Part shown: in pieces, positions 1-8,871 of the stretch
Layout of the letters: each line of letters starts with the position of its first letter
How positions within the stretch are numbered: the first letter of the stretch is position 1
From: an uncultured Flavobacteriales bacterium
GTDB taxonomy: Bacteria; Bacteroidota; Bacteroidia; Flavobacteriales; Vicingaceae
Length of the DNA: 11,536 bases
NCBI GenBank assembly: GCA_946886085.1
Contig: CAMPHX010000016.1
Span: 1 to 11,536, forward strand
Direction of reading: 5' to 3'
Translations under genes and position numbers: made by a program
The notes under the pieces: model-generated
The model's database searches: none
Seen by the model: the letters and a program-made list of their open reading frames with translations, nothing else
What the model was told of the DNA's origin: nothing

Positions 1-62
1 GTAACTGGCAACACGTCTGGTTTTGGTCCAGAAGAGTCTAGGTTCGAGCCCTAGTCGGACAA
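1..62 (+). tRNA. tRNA-Gln (anticodon UUG), 5' end cut by window edge
   Basis: This is the 3' part of a tRNA that decodes CAA glutamine codons. The anticodon arm is TCTGG / loop TTTTGGT / CCAGA, which places TTG at positions 34-36. The T arm is CTAGG / TTCGAGC / CCTAG. The 3' acceptor strand is TCGGACA with discriminator A at 62. The 5' acceptor strand and part of the D arm lie before the window; the visible start is within the D loop (GTAACTGGCA...). CCA is not encoded, because the bases after the discriminator are CTT. The 3' acceptor strand ends in A, implying a U1-A72 pair, which is typical of tRNA-Gln. An intrinsic terminator follows directly, so this is the last gene of its transcript. 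Confidence 0.93.
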
Positions 63-67
63 CTTCT

Positions 68-112
68 AAAACCCAATAAATTGAATAACAGTTTATTGGG
101 TTTTTTGTTTTT
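68..112 (+). terminator. Rho-independent terminator after the tRNA
   Basis: A perfect 13-bp inverted repeat (AAAACCCAATAAA at 68-80, TTTATTGGGTTTT at 92-104) encloses an 11-base loop. It is followed by a T-rich run interrupted by one G (101-112). It starts six bases after the tRNA discriminator base and separates tRNA transcription from the protease gene. The stem is A/T-rich with a GGG/CCC core, as expected in a low-GC genome. It can fold on the other strand too, but no gene ends there. Confidence 0.9.
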
Positions 113-167
113 ACACCTCCTTTCCTAATCAAAAAAATAGGATTTCAATACTACCCATCAAATAATA

Positions 168-198
168 TTGTTTCTTGCTCACTTTTAGGTTAACTTTA
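168..198 (+). promoter_or_regulatory. Probable Bacteroidota-type promoter of the protease gene
   Basis: A TTG at 168-170 lies 20 bases upstream of TAACTTTA (191-198), which matches the -7 consensus TAnnTTTG at all fixed positions except the last. Transcription would start near 203-205 and give an untranslated leader of about 23 bases before the ATG at 228. No other regulatory structure is seen between the tRNA terminator and the gene. The call rests on motif match and spacing only. Confidence 0.5.
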
Positions 199-227
199 TA
201 GCTTAATTAATTTTAATCTGCTGCTTT

Positions 228-3200
228 ATGCGAAAAACAAACTTTTTTAAAACTACTTTTTTCTCTCTACTTTTATTAGGAACAGTAGTTTCAGCTAATG
301 CTCAACAACATGCTAACTTATGGACTAAAACAACCAAAGTAGCCGTAAATAATAAAATAAACACAACTACTCTCCCAATAAATTTTGATGTTTATCAGTT
401 GGATGTTGCTGCCTTACAAAATCTATTAAACCAAGCTCCGAAAAGATTTTCTCAAAACACATCAACCATTGTTTTAAGTTTCCCTACAGGAGATGGAACA
501 ATAGAAAACTTTGAAGTATTTGAAGCGTCTATCTTTCATCCAGATTTAGCTGCAAAATATCCGGAAATTAAATCTTTTTTTGGGAAAAGTACCTCAACAG
601 CTTCTACCATCAGATTTAGTTTTTCTCCACAAAAGGGATTAAGTAGTATGCTTTTCAGATTAGATAGAAAAAGTGTTTTTATTGAACCATATTCTACCGA
701 TTTAACCTCCTATGCCGTATATTCGAGAAAAACAAACGAAGTAAATCAACATACTTTTGAATGTTTAACAGACGATATTGCTTTAAACATGAAAAAAATT
801 AAGCATTCCAACAATAAGGATGCAAACGACCAAACATTAAGAACTTTTTTAACTGCAGTTTCCACTTCAGGAGAATATACCGTTTGGCACGGAGGAACAA
901 AAATATTAGCTATGGCTGCCATAAATGCTACCATGACAAGAGTTAATGGTGTTTATGAAACAGATTTTGGTATTACCATGCAATTGGTTGCCAATAATGA
1001 TGATGTGGTATTTACCAATCCTTCAACAGATCCTTACACCAACAGTTTAAATAGTCAATTACAATCTACATTAAGTAGTGTAATTCAAGAAGCAAATTAT
1101 CATGTAGGACATTTATTACATCAGGGTTCTAACAATGGAAATGCAGGTTGTATAGGTTGTGTTTGTGTAAATAATCAAAAAGGAAGCGGTTATAGTTCGC
1201 ATTCTGTTCCTCAAGGAGATAATTTTGATGTGGATTATGTAGCCCATGAGTTTGGGCATCAGTTTGGGGCTAATCATACTTGGACTCATGGTGGAAGTGA
1301 GGGAACAGGAGCTCAAATGGAACCAGGAAGTGGTTCAACCATTATGGGATATGCAGGAATTACCGGAGCTTCAGATGTTCAGCCTCATAGTGATGATTAT
1401 TTTCACTTTTTCAATATCCAACAAGTTACCACTAATGTAGCTTCCAAAAGTTGTTACACTTCAACACCAATGGTAAATACAGCCCCTACAGCAAATGCAG
1501 GAGCTAATTATACTATTCCAAAAGGAACTGCCTTTATTTTAGAAGGAAGCGGTTCAGATCCCGATGTAGATTCACTATCATTTTGTTGGGAACAAGGGGA
1601 TGCTGGTTTTAATTCTCAAACAAGTGTAAGTGCAACAAGTACCGGAAGTCCGGCTTTCCGATCTATGGCACCCACCACTTCTCCAAACAGATACATGCCA
1701 CAACTTTCAAGCGTAATAGCTGGAAATTTAACCACTCAATGGGAAACCGTTTCCAATGTAGGAAGAACCATGAATTTTTCATTAACTGTAAGAGATAACC
1801 TTTCAGGAGGTGGACAAAACAAAATAGACCAAATGGTAGTTACTGTTGATGGAAACTCAGGTCCGTTTACGGTAACATCACAAAATACAGCTGTAACTTG
1901 GAATGAAGGAAGCACAGAAACTGTAACATGGAATGTTGCGGGAACAAATACCGGAGCTGTAAACACACCAAATGTAGATATTTTCTTATCTCAAGATGGT
2001 GGATACACTTACCCTATTACTTTAGCAAGTGGAATTCCTAATAATGGTTCAGCTAATGTTACCGTGCCAACTGGAAGTGCAACTACCAATGCCAGGGTAA
2101 TGGTAAGAGGTGCCGGAAATATATTTTATGCATTGAATTCAAGTAATTTTACTATTCAAGCATCTGAATTTGTAATGAATTTTGCACCTGGTGCTACTAA
2201 TAATGATATCTGTGCTCCAGGAACATCAACCTATATTTTTACATACAATACTTTTTTAGGATTTAATGATGTTACCACTTTTTCTGCTTCCGGAAACCCT
2301 GCGGGAACAACCGTAAGTTTTACTCCTTCGACCGCTCAGGCAAATGGAACAAATGTTACTGTTCAAGTTTCAGGAATAACAGCCGCAATGGTTGGCTCAC
2401 ATACTATTACAATAACAGGAACAGCAAGTTCTGCAACTCAGTCAACGAATATTAATTTAAATGTTTATTCCAACAATTTTATACTTATTAATTTACTAAG
2501 TCCGGCAAATGGAGCTGTTAATGTTTCGGGACCTTATACATTTACTTGGCAAGCAAATCCTAATGCTGCAACTTATGATATTGATATAGCTACAGATGCT
2601 GCCTTTACAAACATAGTTGACAATGCTACAGGACTAACAACTGCAAATTATACTTCATCAACACTTGCAGCTGATACAGAATATTATTGGAGAGTAAGAC
2701 CAAGCAACCAATGTGGTTCAGGAAGTTTTTCTTCAAGCAACTCATTTACAACAAGCAATTGTATTACAGCTATGAGTACAAATGTTCCTGTAACTATTCC
2801 TAGTACTACTGCAATTGTAACATCAACATTAAATATTACTAACTCAGGAACTATAAATGATGTTAATGTTATTGACTTAATAGGAACACACACTTGGATA
2901 GCCGATTTAATTGTTACGTTAGAAAGTCCACAAGGAACAATTGTAACATTATGGGAAGAAATTTGTGATAGCGAAAATGATTTTGATGTAAATTTTGATG
3001 ATGCCGCAACACCGGGAGCTCTACCATGTCCTCCAGTTGGTGGTGGAACTTACCAACCTCAAGATGCTTTAGTTGCTTTTAATGGAGAAAATCCACAAGG
3101 AACATGGACACTTACTATTGAAGATGTTTTTAATTGGGATGGTGGAAGTTTAGATAGTTGGGGATTAGAAATTTGTATGAATTCTACCATAATAGGTGTA

Positions 3201-3446
3201 GATGAATTAACTAATTTTATTGATGTAGTGCTTTATCCAAATCCAGCTAATAACCAACTTAACATTAAAGGCTTGCCAAATGGAAATACGAATATAGCTA
3301 TTACAGATGTAACCGGTAAAATTATTTTAACAACTAATGCCAGCTTACAAACAGTTTTAGATATCAGGAATTTCTCATCAGGAATTTATTTTATGCAATT
3401 AAATAATGATGCCACTACAAAAACATTAAAATTTGTAAAGGAGTAA
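228..3446 (+). CDS. Secreted reprolysin-like zinc metalloprotease with P-domain and type IX secretion tail
   Basis: This 1072-residue multidomain exoprotease is predicted to be exported by Sec and then by the type IX system. Residues 1-26 form a signal peptide (KK/RK-type basic start, hydrophobic core, ending ANAQ). Residues about 27-207 look like a propeptide. The catalytic domain, about 208-411, resembles the reprolysin-like M12B group common in Flavobacteriia. It carries the complete metzincin zinc motif HEFGHQFGANH (His340, Glu341, His344, His350) and a downstream Met-turn (STIMGY, Met373). A cysteine-rich CIGCVC segment precedes the zinc site. Then come a PKD/cadherin-like region (about 417-543), an Ig-like region (about 545-645), a further beta-rich stretch, an Fn3-like module (about 749-843, ending in a YYWRVR strand) and a proprotein-convertase P-domain (about 845-985). 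The last 71 residues, beginning LYPNPANNQL and ending KFVKE, are a type A Por sorting domain. The substrate is unknown; nutrient protein degradation is an inference. All catalytic residues are intact, with no sign of frameshift. The start is fixed by the signal peptide and the promoter just upstream. Confidence 0.93.
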   Translation: MRKTNFFKTTFFSLLLLGTVVSANAQQHANLWTKTTKVAVNNKINTTTLPINFDVYQLDVAALQNLLNQAPKRFSQNTSTIVLSFPTGDGTIENFEVFEASIFHPDLAAKYPEIKSFFGKSTSTASTIRFSFSPQKGLSSMLFRLDRKSVFIEPYSTDLTSYAVYSRKTNEVNQHTFECLTDDIALNMKKIKHSNNKDANDQTLRTFLTAVSTSGEYTVWHGGTKILAMAAINATMTRVNGVYETDFGITMQLVANNDDVVFTNPSTDPYTNSLNSQLQSTLSSVIQEANYHVGHLLHQGSNNGNAGCIGCVCVNNQKGSGYSSHSVPQGDNFDVDYVAHEFGHQFGANHTWTHGGSEGTGAQMEPGSGSTIMGYAGITGASDVQPHSDDYFHFFNIQQVTTNVASKSCYTSTPMVNTAPTANAGANYTIPKGTAFILEGSGSDPDVDSLSFCWEQGDAGFNSQTSVSATSTGSPAFRSMAPTTSPNRYMPQLSSVIAGNLTTQWETVSNVGRTMNFSLTVRDNLSGGGQNKIDQMVVTVDGNSGPFTVTSQNTAVTWNEGSTETVTWNVAGTNTGAVNTPNVDIFLSQDGGYTYPITLASGIPNNGSANVTVPTGSATTNARVMVRGAGNIFYALNSSNFTIQASEFVMNFAPGATNNDICAPGTSTYIFTYNTFLGFNDVTTFSASGNPAGTTVSFTPSTAQANGTNVTVQVSGITAAMVGSHTITITGTASSATQSTNINLNVYSNNFILINLLSPANGAVNVSGPYTFTWQANPNAATYDIDIATDAAFTNIVDNATGLTTANYTSSTLAADTEYYWRVRPSNQCGSGSFSSSNSFTTSNCITAMSTNVPVTIPSTTAIVTSTLNITNSGTINDVNVIDLIGTHTWIADLIVTLESPQGTIVTLWEEICDSENDFDVNFDDAATPGALPCPPVGGGTYQPQDALVAFNGENPQGTWTLTIEDVFNWDGGSLDSWGLEICMNSTIIGVDELTNFIDVVLYPNPANNQLNIKGLPNGNTNIAITDVTGKIILTTNASLQTVLDIRNFSSGIYFMQLNNDATTKTLKFVKE

Positions 3447-3460
3447 ATTCACTACTTTTG
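3432..3460 (+). promoter_or_regulatory. Probable promoter of the cysteine-cluster gene, close enough for a leaderless mRNA
   Basis: TACTTTTG at 3453-3460 is a perfect match to the Bacteroidota -7 box TAnnTTTG. A TTTG at 3432-3435, 17 bases upstream, is a plausible -33 element and lies inside the last codons of the protease gene. The G of the -7 box is only four bases from the ATG at 3465. Since transcription usually begins roughly five to seven bases after this box, it would start at or within the start codon. The alternative is chance similarity within an 18-base intergenic gap, with the gene read through from the protease transcript. Confidence 0.55.
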
Positions 3461-3464
3461 TAGC

Positions 3465-3962
3465 ATGAATAATAGTCTGAAATTAAAACTTGAAGAAGCC
3501 GAAAAGCATAAAAAAGACAATCAGTTATTGGTTAAAAAGCTTAAAAAAAGTAAACCAAAAAACTTAGATGATAATACACACGAAGCTCATGATGCTGCTT
3601 TTGATAAAATAGACTGTCTGCAGTGTGCCAATTGTTGTAAGACCACTAGTCCTATTTTTTATGATAGAGACATTGACAGATTAGCAAAACACCTAAAAAT
3701 AAAGCCTTCAGCTTTTGTAGCTCAATATTTACATTTAGATGAAGTAGGTGATTATGTGCTTAATACTGCTCCTTGCCCATTTTTAGATTATGAAAATTAT
3801 TGCATAGTTTATGAAAGTCGACCTACCGCTTGCAGAGAATATCCACATACTAACCGAAAAAGATTTTATCAAATTTTAGATTTATCGCTAAAAAATACAG
3901 AAATATGCCCCGCTGTTGCAACTGTTTTCGAAGAATTAAGAAAAATATATCCAGTATCTTGA
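3465..3962 (+). CDS. YkgJ-family CxxCxxCC cysteine-cluster protein
   Basis: This is a 165-residue cytoplasmic protein of the family described as putative zinc- or iron-chelating (YkgJ / CxxCxxCC). The signature is CLQCANCCK, with Cys51, Cys54, Cys57 and Cys58. Further family cysteines follow at Cys104 (APCPFL), Cys113 (NYCIVY), Cys123 (TACREYP) and Cys148 (EICPA), giving eight candidate metal ligands. The first 45 residues are lysine-rich, probably helical, and precede the metal-binding domain. Family members are widespread but their biochemical role is not established, so none is assigned. The gene lies 18 bases after the protease gene but has its own likely promoter, so a functional link to the protease is not implied. 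No clear intrinsic terminator follows; the T-run near 3989 lacks a GC stem. Confidence 0.87.
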   Translation: MNNSLKLKLEEAEKHKKDNQLLVKKLKKSKPKNLDDNTHEAHDAAFDKIDCLQCANCCKTTSPIFYDRDIDRLAKHLKIKPSAFVAQYLHLDEVGDYVLNTAPCPFLDYENYCIVYESRPTACREYPHTNRKRFYQILDLSLKNTEICPAVATVFEELRKIYPVS

Positions 3963-3978
3963 TTACTTAAAAAATTAC

Positions 3979-4009
3979 TTTACTCTCGTTTTTTTATTTA
4001 GTACATTTG
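3979..4009 (+). promoter_or_regulatory. Promoter of the thiamine operon
   Basis: TACATTTG (4002-4009) matches the -7 consensus TAnnTTTG perfectly. TTTA at 3979-3982, 19 bases upstream, is a three-of-four match to the -33 TTTG. Transcription is expected to begin about five to seven bases after 4009. That is right at the first base-paired nucleotides of the TPP aptamer (4015), so the RNA would start almost exactly with the riboswitch. This agreement between two independent signals supports both calls. Confidence 0.65.
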
Positions 4010-4014
4010 TGAAA

Positions 4015-4093
4015 CTTTAGGGGTGTCCACCAATTGGCAGACTGAGATTATACCCTCAATACCTGACGCAGATAATGCTGCCGTAGGAAAAAG
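4015..4093 (+). promoter_or_regulatory. Thiamine pyrophosphate (TPP) riboswitch aptamer, THI element
   Basis: The conserved TPP-aptamer blocks occur in order. GGGGT at 4020-4024 forms helix P2 with ACCC at 4052-4055. A short GTC (4025-4027) / GAC (4040-4042) stem leads into the pyrimidine-sensing TGAGA (4043-4047). ACCTGA lies at 4061-4066. The pyrophosphate-sensing hairpin GCAG (4068-4071) / CTGC (4078-4081) surrounds ATAATG, giving the diagnostic GATAATGC, and is followed by CCGTAGG (4081-4087). Helix P1 can form from CTTT (4015-4018) and AAAG (4090-4093). The P3 arm is short, as in many bacterial examples. Seven thiamine biosynthesis genes follow, the expected context. Binding of TPP should lower expression of the operon. 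Confidence 0.97.
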
Positions 4094-4148
4094 AAATTTC
4101 TCTCTTTGTCGAGAATATTCCTAAAGCCATATTATTAAAAATTTAGGA

Positions 4149-4151
<3 letters not shown>
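4094..4151 (+). promoter_or_regulatory. Riboswitch expression platform that can sequester the thiS start codon
   Basis: ATTCCTAAA (4117-4125) is the exact reverse complement of TTTAGGAAT (4142-4150). The hairpin therefore covers the bases before thiS and the A and T of its ATG, and a further U-G pair (4116/4151) would cover the G. The same element, CCTAAAG (4120-4126), is also an exact complement of CTTTAGG (4015-4021), which contains the 5' strand of aptamer helix P1. The three strands are therefore mutually exclusive. Without TPP, 4015-4021 can pair with 4120-4126 and free the start. With TPP, P1 holds 4015-4018 and the start codon hairpin can form. A small hairpin (TTCTC 4098-4102 / GAGAA 4111-4115) lies between. 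No T-run follows any stem, so control is probably translational. The pairing is seen directly; the mechanism is inferred. Confidence 0.75.
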
Positions 4152-6249
<2,098 letters not shown>

Positions 6250-6251
6250 TT

Positions 6252-6755
6252 ATGATTATTGTTATATCTAACCCAACAACAATAAAAGACGAATATTCAA
6301 TTATTCATCAGTTATTTGAGCAAGGGTTAGAAAGTTTTCATATTTATAAACCTGATTTTTCTAGTGAACAAATAGCAGAATTTAGGCAACAAATTTCTGC
6401 TAAATATCACGACAGAATTGTGTTACATACGGAGTATTTTAAATTTCATTCATTAAAAGAATTAGAAAATTGTAAAGAGAAATATGATTATGCCTTTCTT
6501 TCTCCTGTTTTCGATAGCATTTCTAAAGCAGGATATAAAAGTCCGTTAAATTTAAAAGAAGTAGAAAAGGTTTTGAAAAACAAAAAAGATAAAATCATTG
6601 CACTAGGAGGGATTGATGAAGACAAAATAGATACGGTTAAAGCATTGGGTTTTTCCGGAATTGCTTTGCTCGGAGCTATATGGAAAAGTGATAATCCTGT
6701 TGAAAAATTTAAACAAATAAAAGAAAAATGGTTGAAAAGCGAGTTAGTGCATTGA
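6252..6755 (+). CDS. Shortened TenI/ThiE-like TIM-barrel protein (possible thiazole tautomerase)
   Basis: This 167-residue protein belongs to the ThiE/TenI superfamily but differs from the full-length ThiE encoded at 7464. It resembles the second ThiE-like protein that Bacteroidota often encode in thi operons. The first strand (MIIVISNP), FHIYKPD (ThiE QLRxK position, residues 29-35), HSLKEL (66-71), AFLSPVFDSISKAGYKS (81-97), IIALGGI (115-121) and GIALLGAIW (137-144) are recognisable. The segment holding the strand with the GxHL motif and the ThiE metal/pyrophosphate IND...ADGVHLG residues is absent. RIVLHTEYFKF runs directly into HSLKEL near residue 66, so about 30 residues are missing compared with usual relatives of about 200. 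Either it does a TenI-type thiazole tautomerisation with a reduced barrel, or it is decaying in frame. Its 3' end overlaps thiD by 28 bases. Confidence 0.8.
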   Translation: MIIVISNPTTIKDEYSIIHQLFEQGLESFHIYKPDFSSEQIAEFRQQISAKYHDRIVLHTEYFKFHSLKELENCKEKYDYAFLSPVFDSISKAGYKSPLNLKEVEKVLKNKKDKIIALGGIDEDKIDTVKALGFSGIALLGAIWKSDNPVEKFKQIKEKWLKSELVH

Positions 6756-7471
6756 GTATTGCCGGCTTCGATCCAAGCGGAGGAGCTGGTATTTTGGCGG
6801 ATATAAAAACGTTTGAGGCAAATAAGATTCGTGGAATGGGAGCATTGAGTGCCATCACTTTTCAAAATGATATTGAATTTGACAATGTGAGATGGCTCGA
6901 AACAACGGAAATTTTAAACCAAATTTCAACACTTCAAAGAAGATTTAAATGGAATAGCGTTAAAATAGGACTAGTAAAAGACTTAGAAACATTGGAGTGT
7001 ATCATCAATTCAATTTCTACTTCACAAATCGTTTGGGATCCAATTATAAGAGCAAGTGCAGGGTTTGAATTTCATAAAACGATAAACAACCAACAATTAA
7101 TTGGTGTACTAAAAAAAATAGATCTTATTACACCAAATATTGATGAAATAAAGTTTTTAACGGGACTAACGAATCCCATAGAAGCTGCAAAAGAATTATC
7201 GAAATATTGTAATGTCTTGCTGAAAGGAGGACACAATGAAGAAGAACCGGGGGTAGACTATTTATTTATGCAACATAAAATAGAAAAAATAGTTCCAACA
7301 GAAAAAAACAATATCTACCCAAAACACGGTTCAGGATGTGTATTATCTGCTGCAATTGTAGCTAACCTTGCCAAAGAAAATGATTTAACAACTGCTTGTC
7401 ATCATGCAAAAAAATATATAGAACAATTTTTAGCGAGTAACCCATATTTATTAGGAGTTCATCATGTTTAG
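6728..7471 (+). CDS. thiD: Hydroxymethylpyrimidine/phosphomethylpyrimidine kinase ThiD
   Basis: This ribokinase-fold enzyme phosphorylates HMP and HMP-P to HMP-PP, the pyrimidine substrate of ThiE. The 247-residue length is slightly short of the usual 260 or so. Signatures are the N-terminal IAGFDPSGGAGILADIKTF (residues 11-29), WDPIIRASAG, LITPNIDE (ThiD TPNxxE), VLLKGGH, and the C-terminal anion-hole motif HGSGC (201-204) with the expected active-site Cys204. The start at 6728 lies inside the end of the preceding gene in another frame, a 28-base overlap, and begins directly with the conserved SALSIAGFDPSGG region. thiE begins within its last codons. Overlaps on both sides suggest translational coupling. 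Confidence 0.95.
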   Translation: MVEKRVSALSIAGFDPSGGAGILADIKTFEANKIRGMGALSAITFQNDIEFDNVRWLETTEILNQISTLQRRFKWNSVKIGLVKDLETLECIINSISTSQIVWDPIIRASAGFEFHKTINNQQLIGVLKKIDLITPNIDEIKFLTGLTNPIEAAKELSKYCNVLLKGGHNEEEPGVDYLFMQHKIEKIVPTEKNNIYPKHGSGCVLSAAIVANLAKENDLTTACHHAKKYIEQFLASNPYLLGVHHV

Positions 7472-8108
7472 TAAATTACAATACATATCACAAGGAGCTA
7501 CAGCTGAAGAACAAATAGAGAATATTCAACAGGTACTTGATGCAGGTTGTAAATGGATACAGTTACGTTTTAAAAATGTAGGTGAAAAAGAACTATTTAA
7601 AGTAGCTCAACAGGTAAAAAATAATTGCTCAAAACATCAAGCTACATTTATAATAAATGATTCCGTTAAAGTGGCTAAAAATGTTGATGCAGATGGGGTT
7701 CACCTTGGTCTAAAAGATATGTCTGTAGCAGAAGCAAAAACTATTTTAGGAGAAGATAAAATTATAGGAGGAACAGCAAACAGTATAGAAGATGTTTTAA
7801 AAAGAATAGATGAAAAATGCAGTTATATTGGTTTAGGACCATTTCGTTTTACTACAACAAAAGAAATTTTAAGTCCAATTTTAGGCTTAAAAGGTTATGA
7901 AACTATAATGCATGAACTTACAAAAAGAGAAATTTATATCCCAATTTATGCTATTGGAGGAATACAAATGGATGATGTGAAAGGTGTTATGAACACAGGT
8001 GTTTATGGTGTTGCTGTTTCAGGTTCAATTACACATTATCCTCAAAAAAAAGAATGGATACAAAACTTTAATTTATTATTAGATGGACAAATTAATTATA
8101 GCAAATAA
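7464..8108 (+). CDS. thiE: Thiamine-phosphate synthase ThiE (full-length)
   Basis: This enzyme condenses HMP-PP with thiazole phosphate carboxylate to give thiamine phosphate. The 214-residue TIM barrel has all expected motifs: QLRFK (33-37), [10 protein letters not shown] (62-71), [11 protein letters not shown] (75-85, Mg/pyrophosphate site), GGTANS (102-107), [14 protein letters not shown] (121-134), IYAIGGI (161-167) and GVAVSGSI (182-189). Because these are intact here and partly missing from the product of 6252-6755, this gene is taken as the true synthase. It overlaps thiD by 8 bases and thiG by 26 bases in different frames. Confidence 0.95.
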   Translation: MFSKLQYISQGATAEEQIENIQQVLDAGCKWIQLRFKNVGEKELFKVAQQVKNNCSKHQATFIINDSVKVAKNVDADGVHLGLKDMSVAEAKTILGEDKIIGGTANSIEDVLKRIDEKCSYIGLGPFRFTTTKEILSPILGLKGYETIMHELTKREIYIPIYAIGGIQMDDVKGVMNTGVYGVAVSGSITHYPQKKEWIQNFNLLLDGQINYSK

Positions 8109-8850
8109 AGAATTTCAATCCCGATTGTTTTTAGGAACAGGGAAATTTGGTTCAACAAAACTGATGGAACAAGCAGTATTGGCCTCTGATTCAGAATTGG
8201 TAACCGTTGCATTAAAACGAATAGATTTAGAAACGGATACAGACGCTCTGTTAACACATTTAAATCACTCCCATATTAATTTATTACCCAATACTTCCGG
8301 TGCGCGTAATGCGAAAGAAGCAGTATTTGCGGCTCAACTTTCTCGCGAAGCTTTAGAAACAAATTGGTTAAAATTAGAAATTCACCCAGACCCTAAATAT
8401 TTAATGCCTGACCCAATTGAAACATTAAAAGCCACTGAAGAGTTGGTGAAATTGGGCTTTATTGTGTTACCTTATATTCATGCCGATCCTGTTTTATGTA
8501 AACGATTAGAGGAAGTAGGGACAGCAGCAGTTATGCCACTAGGTTCTCCAATAGGAACTAATAAAGGATTGAGAACTATTGATTTTTTAGAAATTATCAT
8601 AGAACAAAGTAAAGTTCCTGTAATCGTTGATGCAGGAATTGGAGCTCCTTCAGATGCTGCAAAAGCAATGGAACTTGGTGCTGATGCTGTTTTAGTAAAC
8701 ACAGCCATAGCAGTAGCGGGAAATCCGGCAGAAATGGCAAAAGCGTTTAAAATAGCAGTAGAAGCAGGAAGAATGGGATATAAAGCAAAACTTGGAGGTA
8801 TAAAAAACAATGCTTCAGCAAGTAGCCCGTTGATTTCTTTTTTAGATTAA
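8083..8850 (+). CDS. thiG: Thiazole synthase ThiG
   Basis: This TIM-barrel enzyme builds thiazole phosphate carboxylate from 1-deoxy-D-xylulose 5-phosphate, dehydroglycine and ThiS thiocarboxylate. The 255-residue length is typical. Visible motifs are RLFLGTGKF (14-22), [11 protein letters not shown] (67-77), [14 protein letters not shown] (97-110) with Lys97 at the Schiff-base position, [13 protein letters not shown] (151-163), [15 protein letters not shown] (179-193) and [11 protein letters not shown] (200-210). The start chosen overlaps the 3' end of thiE by 26 bases. It gives the first beta strand ([18 protein letters not shown]) intact, and no later ATG would preserve the first strand. 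thiH follows after 21 bases. This order matches the functional chain, since ThiG and ThiH form a complex in characterised systems. Confidence 0.96.
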   Translation: MDKLIIANKEFQSRLFLGTGKFGSTKLMEQAVLASDSELVTVALKRIDLETDTDALLTHLNHSHINLLPNTSGARNAKEAVFAAQLSREALETNWLKLEIHPDPKYLMPDPIETLKATEELVKLGFIVLPYIHADPVLCKRLEEVGTAAVMPLGSPIGTNKGLRTIDFLEIIIEQSKVPVIVDAGIGAPSDAAKAMELGADAVLVNTAIAVAGNPAEMAKAFKIAVEAGRMGYKAKLGGIKNNASASSPLISFLD

Positions 8851-8871
8851 GATAAAATTAGATAGCAAAAT

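Noticed and set aside
3966..4000. Possible intrinsic terminator after the cysteine-cluster gene
   Set aside because: There is a T-run near 3989-3995, but the only pairing upstream is A-run to T-run without a GC stem. The segment is better explained as the A/T-rich promoter region of the thi operon.
4094..4119. Hairpin TTCTC/GAGAA as a transcription terminator of the riboswitch
   Set aside because: The stem is only five clean base pairs and is followed by ATATTCC, not a T-run, so a translational rather than a termination mechanism is favoured.
6488..6865. 125-codon open frame on the minus strand
   Set aside because: It lies fully antisense to the TenI-like and thiD genes, and its translation has no recognisable motif or plausible start context.
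8478..8810. 110-codon open frame on the minus strand
   Set aside because: It is antisense to thiG, which is intact and strongly conserved. The Ala/Pro/Ser-rich translation is a by-product of thiG codons.
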